A stretch of 32,469 nucleotides of DNA from Candidatus Saccharimonadota bacterium (GTDB lineage Bacteria; Patescibacteriota; Saccharimonadia; Saccharimonadales; JACDFO01), in NCBI GenBank assembly GCA_013815785.1, contig JACDFO010000004.1, positions 1 to 32,469 of the forward strand, in the 5' to 3' direction. The translations under genes were made by a program, and so were the position numbers. The stretch's first letter is position 1, and the number at the start of each line of letters is the position of its first letter. Positions 17,644 through 26,180 of this stretch are shown in pieces. The notes beneath the pieces were generated by a model that worked only from the letters and a program-made list of their open reading frames with translations, had not been told where the DNA came from and did not search any database.

Positions 17644-18561
17644 ATGTCCTTCTATGAATTGAATGGCGGTGCACGTGGAGCTTTTGGCTCATACGACACT
17701 TATGCCCAAAAACAAACACCATACCTACACTGGCTCGCAGTATTTGTTTTGGTGCTTACAATTTCAGTAGGCGGTGTTACCGCTAAGACACTTGGGACTG
17801 TCGAGCAGGCCAGTATTGTGCTGCCGGCAGTAGTTTCTTCTGCGCCACAAACCACATCAGATGTACCATTGGTAGCTGCTGCAGTTGATCGAAGCCCGGA
17901 ACTTCGTACTGCGCTTGAAGCGTGGCAAGCCAATCAGAAAGGTTCTGAGTGGGCATTTTATGTTCATTCTCTGGACGATGACCAGCTTAAAGTCGGTGTT
18001 AATGATGACAAGCCTTTCGGACTGGCCAGTATTTATAAATTGTTTTTATTAAAGCCGTTAGCGCAAAAAATTCCAGCTGAAGCGTGGGCGAATACAAATA
18101 TTACCGAGCGTACATATCAGGCGTGCGTTACGGCGATGTTGAGTGTTTCGGATAATCCTTGTGCAGAAGCGATAGCAAGCAAGTTGGGATGGTCGGCAAT
18201 CCATCGTCAGAACCGGGCCGATGGTTACAAATCAACTGTGTTCAATCGTTCTGATACGTTGGTAGGCAGCGCAGCGGATACAGGTCTATTACTCGACCGC
18301 CTCTATAATAGCGATGGATATGATGCCAAAACCCAGGAAATTGCTTTAGAGGCGATGGGTAGGACAAAGCGCACCGAAGCTGTTCGGGGGGCGTGCCAGG
18401 GCTGTACCGTACAAAACAAAACTGGTGACTTTAATGGAGTTCGCCATGATGCTGCAGTCGTGCAAAAGGATGGCAAAAATTACGTCGTGGTCATCTTTTC
18501 CAAAGGAGCTCAATGGAAACAACTCAGCGAAGCAGCTAAAATTATTGTTCCGTACCTCTAG
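17644..18561 (+). CDS. membrane-anchored serine hydrolase, class A beta-lactamase-like fold
   Basis: N-terminal TM; SxxK (SIYK), SDN and KTG motifs in order. Confidence 0.82.
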   Translation: MSFYELNGGARGAFGSYDTYAQKQTPYLHWLAVFVLVLTISVGGVTAKTLGTVEQASIVLPAVVSSAPQTTSDVPLVAAAVDRSPELRTALEAWQANQKGSEWAFYVHSLDDDQLKVGVNDDKPFGLASIYKLFLLKPLAQKIPAEAWANTNITERTYQACVTAMLSVSDNPCAEAIASKLGWSAIHRQNRADGYKSTVFNRSDTLVGSAADTGLLLDRLYNSDGYDAKTQEIALEAMGRTKRTEAVRGACQGCTVQNKTGDFNGVRHDAAVVQKDGKNYVVVIFSKGAQWKQLSEAAKIIVPYL

Positions 18562-19650
18562 CTACTTACTAACGTTGAAGCGAAATTCTACGACATCACC
18601 CGGCTTCATTATGTATTCCTTGCCCTCGGCACGGACCTTTCCGGCAGATTTAGCAGCCGTTTCTGAACCTGCAAGTATCAAATCATTGTAGTCAGTTACT
18701 TGCGCAGCGATGAAGCCACGCTCAAAATCACCATGGATTACTCCAGCTGCCTGCGGGGCAGTTGAACCTTGGTTGATTGTCCAAGCCCGCACTTCTTTTT
18801 CGCCAGCAGTCAGATAGCTTTGTAGTCCTAAGGTTTTATAAGCAGCATGTATAAGCTGCAGAAGCCCTGATTCTTTTACACCATAGCTGTCCAGCATTTC
18901 TTTTTGGTCTTGTTCGTCCAGGCTTTGTAATTCATGCTCTAGCTTGGCGCAGACGAATACGCACTGGGCGGGTGCTATAAGTTCAGCTAGCTGATTTTGT
19001 TTGGCGATATCGGTGAGACCGGCTTCGTCGACATTAAATACATATATGACAGGTTTAGCTGTAATAAGCTGCAATTCTTTTAGAATTTCTTGGTTATTGC
19101 TAATTATATCCGGTGTTGCAAACAGGGGAGTAGCGGTATCAAGAACACTCTTGATTTGTTCAAGGCCTTCGGCCAGTGGCCGCAGCTTTGGATTTGCGCG
19201 GGCTTCTTTTTGGATTTGTGGCAAACGACGTTCTACGGTTTGCAAATCAGCCAATACCAACTCGGTATTGATAACCTCAATATCTTTCCCAGGATTGTAT
19301 TCGGTATCAACATGCGTAACGTTTGGGTCGTCAAAAGCGCGCACCACATGTGCAGTTGCATTCGTCGTACGAATATTAGCCAGAAACTGGCTGCCTAAGC
19401 CTTCGCCCTTGCTGGCTCCCGCTACCAAGCCGGCAATATCGATGAACGTCACAGTAGCCGGAATAATCTTCTGGCTTTTATATAGCTCGGCAAGCTTGCC
19501 GAGCCGTTCATCCGGAACAGGAACGATCCCGGTATTCGGCTCTATTGTCGCAAATGGATAGTTAGCCGCCAAAATATTATTATTGGTCAACGCATTGAAC
19601 AGAGTAGACTTACCTACGTTCGGCAGACCAACAATACCTATAGCTAACAT
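18562..19650 (-). CDS. ychF: Obg-like GTPase/ATPase YchF
   Basis: MLAIGIVGLPNVGKSTLFNALTNNNILAANYPFATIEPNTG; C-terminal TGS-like domain; internal Met chosen as start. Confidence 0.95.
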   Translation of the reverse strand: MLAIGIVGLPNVGKSTLFNALTNNNILAANYPFATIEPNTGIVPVPDERLGKLAELYKSQKIIPATVTFIDIAGLVAGASKGEGLGSQFLANIRTTNATAHVVRAFDDPNVTHVDTEYNPGKDIEVINTELVLADLQTVERRLPQIQKEARANPKLRPLAEGLEQIKSVLDTATPLFATPDIISNNQEILKELQLITAKPVIYVFNVDEAGLTDIAKQNQLAELIAPAQCVFVCAKLEHELQSLDEQDQKEMLDSYGVKESGLLQLIHAAYKTLGLQSYLTAGEKEVRAWTINQGSTAPQAAGVIHGDFERGFIAAQVTDYNDLILAGSETAAKSAGKVRAEGKEYIMKPGDVVEFRFNVSK

Positions 19651-19705
19651 GTTAACCAATTTTTCATTTTCATCTGTTAATGATAACACAGAAAGATGAC
19701 TTACC

Positions 19706-19734
19706 TTGACAAATACACAGGATATTGCTAAAAT
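19706..19734 (+). promoter_or_regulatory. promoter TTGACA-17-TAAAAT
   Basis: Near-perfect hexamers upstream of the 19773 CDS. Confidence 0.75.
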
Positions 19735-19745
19735 ATTATATGACT

Positions 19746-19765
19746 AAGGCCAAATAAGGCCAAAT
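19746..19765 (+). repeat. 2 x 10-bp tandem repeat AAGGCCAAAT in leader
   Basis: Direct reading: aaggccaaataaggccaaat. Confidence 0.9.
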
Positions 19766-19772
19766 AAAGAAT

Positions 19773-20459
19773 ATGGAAAATAATCCTACAGCCACTGGCC
19801 AATCACGCGAATTACAATCTAGTTTTAGTAGCGAATATATTGATCTGAGTGTCCCTGGAAATCCCGAGATAGTAGATGGGGAGTATTTTGCACTTCGTCT
19901 CTATAATCAACTACCAGACAACAAAGCGTTTGCTGAATTACTTGGCTATGAACTTGAGCGAGACGCTGAAGGATGGAACATTAGTGTACCTTCCGCTGAT
20001 AAACTAAATGAGTTACGCAGAGAAAAACTAGCTAATACTGAAGCCAATACTGCTGAGTTTATATTGCACGAAGGTGGCAAAATTAGTTCTCAAGAATACT
20101 TAACCTATATAGCAAACAATAAAATTCCCATCGCTAGGGAATATATGCACCATGATTATCTCCATGCATTAGGTTTTACTCGTATGACTAAGGAAGTATT
20201 TGGTCTCATGCAACAAGCCAGTACCGAAGCTCTGGCGAGCGAGAATGAATATGAAATCGCTAATGTGACCGCACTGATAGATGAGTTAACAGGCCAGGCG
20301 GCGTTAACGTCTTTCGGGTTTGAAAGTATTAAAATACCGTCTGAGTTCGTTCGTGCTAAATTTTTTGCCGGCATTAAAAAAGTCCAGATAGAAAAACGAC
20401 AAATTGCATCGGCTCAGCAATTAAAGTCTCTTTTGCCCGTAGAAGCTAAAGCGGCATAA
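19773..20459 (+). CDS. uncharacterised protein
   Basis: 228 aa ORF behind a strong promoter; REYMHHDYLHALGF motif; no family recognised. Confidence 0.7.
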   Translation: MENNPTATGQSRELQSSFSSEYIDLSVPGNPEIVDGEYFALRLYNQLPDNKAFAELLGYELERDAEGWNISVPSADKLNELRREKLANTEANTAEFILHEGGKISSQEYLTYIANNKIPIAREYMHHDYLHALGFTRMTKEVFGLMQQASTEALASENEYEIANVTALIDELTGQAALTSFGFESIKIPSEFVRAKFFAGIKKVQIEKRQIASAQQLKSLLPVEAKAA

Positions 20460-20634
20460 ATCTAAACCCACAATCTTTTCATATCTCGGGTGAATGCTTT
20501 TGCTCGCTATGTTCCTTAAGTATTTTGAAGGTGAGGGAATATGGTAGGGTTACAACTTCACTGTGCGTGTACTGAGTGAACTCATATGCTCGTTATTGTA
20601 ACACCTTAGAGGAAAAGGGAGCGGTACGTTACTA

Positions 20635-20663
20635 TTGACAAAAACATGTATTATGTGTATAAT
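20635..20663 (+). promoter_or_regulatory. promoter TTGACA-17-TATAAT (module copy 1)
   Basis: Perfect consensus; near-identical promoter in copy 2. Confidence 0.88.
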
Positions 20664-20700
20664 GTAAATTACTTTAATAAACATAAAAAGAGTAAAAATT

Positions 20701-21036
20701 ATGCAAAACAACGAACAAAATTCTAGCAACGAAGTTAACTCAGCGAAATCCGATAAGCGTACGCGTCTAATTCAAAAATTTATTGTTGGTGGCTTGGGTG
20801 CTGGTCTAGTAGCTGCGTCTTTTGCCGCAATCGACGGTTTGGGCGGCTCTGATGAAAAAACACCAGCTATTCCTTCTACCACAGAAGTACCGTCAGCACC
20901 GAGCTCAACTTCGACAGCTGAGGTAGCCCCATCAACTAGCACAAATATAGAAGTGCCTACCACAATGTCCAGTCCCACGCCTAGTATTAGTGAGAATCCT
21001 ATAGTTGTTACACGGGATGATGTGGTTACACCTTAA
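20701..21036 (+). CDS. small membrane-anchored Thr/Ser/Pro-rich protein (module copy 1)
   Basis: N-terminal basic region + TM-like segment (FIVGGLGAGLVAASFAA), Ser/Thr/Pro tail; paralog at 24092. Confidence 0.75.
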   Translation: MQNNEQNSSNEVNSAKSDKRTRLIQKFIVGGLGAGLVAASFAAIDGLGGSDEKTPAIPSTTEVPSAPSSTSTAEVAPSTSTNIEVPTTMSSPTPSISENPIVVTRDDVVTP

Positions 21037-21094
21037 TAGCATCAAGCTATTGTTTGTGGCTGTCGACTTAATGAAGTTGCATGGCAGGCAACAA

Positions 21095-22672
21095 TTAAGT
21101 TTTTAAGTTACTCTTTAGGTGTTTTTTGCGGTTTTGGGTAACAACGATCAAAGTAAAAGTGCCAACAATAAAAGCGCTTACTAAAAGCGGCCATTCACCG
21201 AGCTTTGTGTAAAAAGTTTTATTAGATTCGGGAGTAAACTCAAAATCAATAAAAGCTGTTTTGGTATCTTCCGGCGCGACAATGTATTTACCGTCACCAT
21301 CTATTACAAAAGCGGAAGCACCCATAGATGCCTGGATATACGTACGATGGTTTGCCACCGCATGAAAACGTGCCATCTGCAGCGACTGGCGAAAATAAGC
21401 CCTCGAGCCGCTAAAAATCACGAGCGACGCGCTGTTTGTTAATACTTGGCCGCCGTCGTTAACTAGCTGCCGATATATGTTTCGACCAAGTATGCCAGAG
21501 CAGGCGACGGGCGCTATAGTTAAACTTTTAGTACGAATAACTCTTGGTGCGTCGCCCCTATATAGCCTTCGGGTAGTATCAAATGATGTATTAATCGAAT
21601 TCTGACCGGACAATTTGAAAAAAACCTGCAATATACCAGGCAGGTATTCACCGGTTGGAATAAGCAATTGTTTGGTTTGTGCGTCTATCAGCTCATTCTT
21701 ATGATCACGTGCTTCGAGTATGCCGTATCGAACGTCTGTTTTTGTAAAATCTGCGGTAACGTCAATGTTAACACCGTCCTCACCCAGCCGCTTGTTAACA
21801 TATTTATCTACAAATTGCTCATTGCCGGGTAAATGTGCCGCGGAATATTCGGTAAGTACAATGACATCTTTTGGAGTATCTTGTTTGTTTATAATTCCTG
21901 TGTTTTCCGAGATGTCTGTTAGGAGACCTTCACGCTGCAATACACTGGCCGCTACCGGTGGTAGTGCGCTGCCGGGTGTCAGTACAAAATAGCTTAAATA
22001 ACTTGCTAATGTACTGGCCACTAACACGGCTAACAGTGGTTTATAGTGTTTTTTTAGCGCCCAGAGCAATGTGAGGGCAATGCATACAACCAGCATGCTT
22101 AAACCGTATATGCCTATCAATCGACTGAGATACCCAAGCGGTGTAGAAATTAATCCCAAACCTAGACTGCCAAAGTTCCAGTAATCACCTATACTCCCAC
22201 TTGTCGCATATAAAAATATCGAGAAAGCTAGGCTACGCGCCCATTCAACCACCACCCAAGCGCTGGCAAGCACCAACAATGCCCATAAATCAGGTTTCTT
22301 GAGGCGGGTCTGGAGTCTATGTATGACAAGTCCGAAAGGCAAGCTAGCCAGAGTAAGCACCATGCTCATAATCAGGGCACAGAGGCCCAAGAAAGTCTTT
22401 GCGTATTGAGGATCCAACCCTGCAAGCAGCGTAACATCGGTATCCAGAAACCATATAAGAACTACGAAGTAATAACTAAAGAAAAATAGAACACTGAGTT
22501 TAAGGCTTTGTCTAAGATTCAAAGTTTTTTCGGGCATGGTAAATAGCAGTAAAAAAGGGAGCAGTAAAACCGGCAAAAAAAGGGCTGGCAGACCGAAGGA
22601 ATAAACTCCTCCGACTGCCAGCCCACTAAGCGCAGCAATATAAAACTTGAAATTGCTTACATAGCGCTCCAT
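21095..22672 (-). CDS. apolipoprotein N-acyltransferase-like (Lnt-like) multipass protein with nitrilase domain (copy 1)
   Basis: N-terminal TM helices; VLTEYS, KQLLIPTGEYLPG, APVACSG, FRQSLQMARFHAVANHRTYIQAS correspond to Lnt nitrilase motifs. Confidence 0.82.
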   Translation of the reverse strand: MERYVSNFKFYIAALSGLAVGGVYSFGLPALFLPVLLLPFLLLFTMPEKTLNLRQSLKLSVLFFFSYYFVVLIWFLDTDVTLLAGLDPQYAKTFLGLCALIMSMVLTLASLPFGLVIHRLQTRLKKPDLWALLVLASAWVVVEWARSLAFSIFLYATSGSIGDYWNFGSLGLGLISTPLGYLSRLIGIYGLSMLVVCIALTLLWALKKHYKPLLAVLVASTLASYLSYFVLTPGSALPPVAASVLQREGLLTDISENTGIINKQDTPKDVIVLTEYSAAHLPGNEQFVDKYVNKRLGEDGVNIDVTADFTKTDVRYGILEARDHKNELIDAQTKQLLIPTGEYLPGILQVFFKLSGQNSINTSFDTTRRLYRGDAPRVIRTKSLTIAPVACSGILGRNIYRQLVNDGGQVLTNSASLVIFSGSRAYFRQSLQMARFHAVANHRTYIQASMGASAFVIDGDGKYIVAPEDTKTAFIDFEFTPESNKTFYTKLGEWPLLVSAFIVGTFTLIVVTQNRKKHLKSNLKT

Positions 22673-22687
22673 TGGTTTAGGACTCGA

Positions 22688-23788
22688 CTAGTATACACTC
22701 ACAAAGCGATGTGTTACGAATGTTCGGCCGTTAGAACCCCGCACCGCCCCTACTCCCAAATATTCCCAAGCGGAATCTAGAAGATTAGCATTGTGCCCAG
22801 GACTATTTATGAAAGCCTGCATGAGACCGGCTGAATCATAGCCAACACCGACGTTCTCGCCGAGTTTGTTCCATCTGCTTCCATAGCACTGAGTGCCCGC
22901 ACCACCTAAATTTGGATCGTGGCTAATTCTACCCGCAGCCACCATCTTACGAGTCCATTCATAGGCTTTGCCGATCATGCACGTATTGCCTACTGCTAGG
23001 ATACTTTTACCACTGGCCTTTCGATGGTTGTTTATTCGATTGTGTTGATCAGATCCATACGCTGTGTCGTCCTGGCCGACACTGCAACAAGCTGAAGCTT
23101 TTGGTGTCAATAGTTCGTCCGCCTGGGTTACTAGACTTTTCTTAGTTCCATTGATTTTGGGTTCACGAGGTTGTTTTATATTGCTACGGTTTTCGCTTTT
23201 GGTGGCTTTTGCACAAACTGCTTGAAGTTTTTCTTGAGCTTTTGCAAACTTGGCTGGTTTTTGCGCGCCAGCGTATACAGCAGTGCCTTTTGCACTTTCT
23301 GCTCCACCAACGACAAATCCTTCGAATTGAATCAATGCGTCCTTATTGCCTACAGTGATTTCATCCGCCAATGAAGTGACTTCGGTAGCCACGATATCCT
23401 GATGAAGCTTCTCGACTTCCTTTTTACTCAACATGCCGGTGGTCACTGTCGTAGTGTTGCTGGAACCTGGGTCACAGACAAGTGTACCGTCGGCTTGCAC
23501 ATAAGTTACTGCCGGATACATCTCATATGCAGTATTTCCATTTTCATCCTGGCTAATATTAGTCGGCTTTAGGTCAATGTAACCGACGACAATATCATCG
23601 GAATATGTAGGTAGGTCCGGCTTGGCGCCAATTTGAAACAGCGCAAAAACGCCGACTGCCGCAAAGGCTAGCACGAACAGTGCCAGCCGTGAATTGCGCA
23701 AGCCGGCAAACGGCAAGTTAGTATTTGTTGATTTTTTGGATTTTGAAACCGCTGTTCGTTTTTTTGAAGACCCGGCTGTTTTAGCCAT
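22688..23788 (-). CDS. membrane-anchored CAP/SCP-domain protein with Lys/Ser-rich N-tail (copy 1)
   Basis: HNRINNHRKASGKS...GENVGVGYDSAGLMQAFINSPGHNANLLDSAWEYLGVGAVRG CAP signature; one N-terminal TM. Confidence 0.87.
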   Translation of the reverse strand: MAKTAGSSKKRTAVSKSKKSTNTNLPFAGLRNSRLALFVLAFAAVGVFALFQIGAKPDLPTYSDDIVVGYIDLKPTNISQDENGNTAYEMYPAVTYVQADGTLVCDPGSSNTTTVTTGMLSKKEVEKLHQDIVATEVTSLADEITVGNKDALIQFEGFVVGGAESAKGTAVYAGAQKPAKFAKAQEKLQAVCAKATKSENRSNIKQPREPKINGTKKSLVTQADELLTPKASACCSVGQDDTAYGSDQHNRINNHRKASGKSILAVGNTCMIGKAYEWTRKMVAAGRISHDPNLGGAGTQCYGSRWNKLGENVGVGYDSAGLMQAFINSPGHNANLLDSAWEYLGVGAVRGSNGRTFVTHRFVSVY

Positions 23789-24010
23789 AAGATCGCTCCC
23801 TTTAGAATTACTAATGTTACGCTTATGCTAGTCTACCTTTTGTATTTTGTAAAGAGATACTTCTAAACCACTCGTCCAGTCCAATAGTGCTTTATGTAGC
23901 ACTCGTCAAAGTTCGGTGGTTGTTCTACGATAAAAGTTTTGCGAAAAGCGGTGTTGAATGGTATTGATGCGTCCGGTTAGTGCCGATACTAAGTGAGCGG
24001 TAGGTAACTA

Positions 24011-24039
24011 TTGACAAAAATACAGATTATGTGTATAAT
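24011..24039 (+). promoter_or_regulatory. promoter TTGACA-17-TATAAT (module copy 2)
   Basis: Perfect consensus; paralogous to 20635-20663. Confidence 0.88.
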
Positions 24040-24091
24040 GTTAATTACATTATTACATTATTAAAATTAAAAATAAATAAAGTAAAAATCA

Positions 24092-24427
24092 ATGCAAAAC
24101 AACGAACAAATTCCTACAAACGAGGTCAACCTAACCAAATCCGATAAGCGTACGCGTCTAGCTCAAAAAGTCGTTCTTGGTGGCCTGGCTGCCGGCCTGG
24201 CAGCAGCATCTTTTGCGGCAGTCAACGGCTTGGGCGGCTCTGATGAAAAAACACCAGCTGGTACTTCTACCACAGAAGTACCTACAACTGATACAAGCGC
24301 CTCTGTTAATATCAGCGAAAACCCTACTCTCATTACTCCAGAAAATTCGGGTACATCTCAGCCCGAAGCCAAAGTTAGCGAAAACCCGGTATTAATAACC
24401 CCCGAAGATACCAGCACAATTAATTAA
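24092..24427 (+). CDS. small membrane-anchored Thr/Ser/Pro-rich protein (module copy 2)
   Basis: Shares MQNNEQ..NEVN..KSDKRTRL.QK...GGL.AGL.AASFAA..GLGGSDEKTPA with 20701; SENPxLITPE repeat. Confidence 0.77.
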   Translation: MQNNEQIPTNEVNLTKSDKRTRLAQKVVLGGLAAGLAAASFAAVNGLGGSDEKTPAGTSTTEVPTTDTSASVNISENPTLITPENSGTSQPEAKVSENPVLITPEDTSTIN

Positions 24428-24571
24428 CCATAATCCTGCAGACCGGTTTTAGTAGGAATTATGCTAAGCCTAAGTTTATCTTCCAACTCAAGCTCTGAGT
24501 GGATAAGGCTGTTTTGTAATTGACTTGGGATGCTTCATAGATTAATTAATAATTTTTTGTAGTAGTAGAGG

Positions 24572-26167
24572 TCAGCTGTATCGACGATTTTTAGTACGCG
24601 TTTTAAAATTTCTTCCAACTGAAATTATGATTAAGAGTGAACTCAGTATAAGTGGCCATTCACCGTAATTTGTGTAGAACGTTTTTTTGTCCGTGGCGGC
24701 GAAATTAAAATCTATGAACTTGTCTTCTACATTTCCTGGTTTTACTATGTAATTTCCATTATCATCAATTACAAAAGCCGGTGCTCCTTTCGACGCCTGT
24801 ATATATGTGCGATTATTGGCGATAGCATGAAATCGTGCCATCTGGAGCGATTGTTTAAAGTAAGACTTAGAGCCGTTAAACACTACCAAAGAAGCGCTGT
24901 TGGTAAGCACTTGGCCGCCATCATTAACTAGCTGTCTGTAAATGTTTCTGCCTAATATACCCGAGCAGGCAACCGGGGCAATAACCAGGTCTTTCGTCTT
25001 AAATACTGCCGGGTCAGTACCTTTTAGAAGTTGTCTGGTCTCAGCATATTCGGTATTGAGTTCGTTCTTACCGATTAGTTTGAAAAAATTAGTCAAAATA
25101 TAGGGCATATATTCTCCCGTTGGTATAAGAAGTTTTTTGGTCTGTGTTGCGACTATTTCTTTTTGATCGTTTCTAAATATAAGCGTGCCGTATCTGTTAT
25201 TTTGATTCAGCCAATCCGCTTCTACCGTTATGCCTACACCATTCGGGGCTAAACGGTTATCGATATAATCCTGGGCGTACTGGGTATACCCAAGTTCAAA
25301 AAAATCTGAGTATTCTGGTAATACGATGATATCTTTTGCCTCTGTAGAAAAATTATCTATGATAAAGTTAGTACCTGATTTTGGTACGCTATCTCTTTGT
25401 TGCAGTACGCTCGCGCTACGCTGGTTACTTGGTTGTGAATTTAGGTTAATCTGCCAAATCACAGAAAAAAAGATTACAAGTCCTAAAACAGAAAGCGTGT
25501 GGAGAGTATACCGACTGTTGGCTTTGGTAAAATAATTATACAAAATTACAGATAATATAACTGTAATAAAAGTAAGTCCATACATGCCAACTACTGGTGC
25601 CATAATCTTAGCCGGTGTATCCATAAGTTCCAGTCCTAGGCTACCGAAATTCCAATAATCACCAACACTACCCTGGTTTCCATATAAAAATACTGAAAAT
25701 AATATGCTTCTTAACCATTCACACACGACCCAAGCTGCAGGCAATAATACAAGGCGTGCGGTAGGTTTACGGAAAGCACTTGCATAAGCAACGTAGGCTA
25801 TAGGCAACATTGCAAGACTGAGAACAATAGCCATAATGGCTAAGCACGTACCCAAAGCAATAGTGGTGATGCGCGGGCTGACGTCTATCAATCCCGGCAA
25901 GTTTGCATCTAGAAACCAGACGAATACTGTTGCATGAAACGGAATGAAGAACAGGGCACACGATGATATGTAGCGGCGAAGGGTACTTCTATTATCCGGC
26001 TTATAGAGGAGTGCGATAAAGGGAAGCAGTAATAGTGGTTGCAACCAAGCGGATAGGTTGAATGAAAAAACACTACCAACCGCTACTCCACTAACAACTA
26101 GTATTAGCTTAGAGTAGCGGTCTAGCAGCCTAGTTGCAGCATCATGCTGCTTGCTTGTTTGAGGCAA
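24572..26167 (-). CDS. Lnt-like acyltransferase (copy 2)
   Basis: Shares the 33-aa block IAPVACSGILGRNIYRQLVNDGGQVLTNSASLV with copy 1; TM N-terminus; KKLLIPTGEYMP. Confidence 0.82.
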   Translation of the reverse strand: MPQTSKQHDAATRLLDRYSKLILVVSGVAVGSVFSFNLSAWLQPLLLLPFIALLYKPDNRSTLRRYISSCALFFIPFHATVFVWFLDANLPGLIDVSPRITTIALGTCLAIMAIVLSLAMLPIAYVAYASAFRKPTARLVLLPAAWVVCEWLRSILFSVFLYGNQGSVGDYWNFGSLGLELMDTPAKIMAPVVGMYGLTFITVILSVILYNYFTKANSRYTLHTLSVLGLVIFFSVIWQINLNSQPSNQRSASVLQQRDSVPKSGTNFIIDNFSTEAKDIIVLPEYSDFFELGYTQYAQDYIDNRLAPNGVGITVEADWLNQNNRYGTLIFRNDQKEIVATQTKKLLIPTGEYMPYILTNFFKLIGKNELNTEYAETRQLLKGTDPAVFKTKDLVIAPVACSGILGRNIYRQLVNDGGQVLTNSASLVVFNGSKSYFKQSLQMARFHAIANNRTYIQASKGAPAFVIDDNGNYIVKPGNVEDKFIDFNFAATDKKTFYTNYGEWPLILSSLLIIISVGRNFKTRTKNRRYS

Positions 26168-26180
26168 CGCAGATTACCTA

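Noticed and set aside
20701-24427. Lipobox in small or CAP proteins as Lnt substrates
   Set aside because: No Cys in a lipobox context at their N-termini, so they are not obvious lipoproteins.
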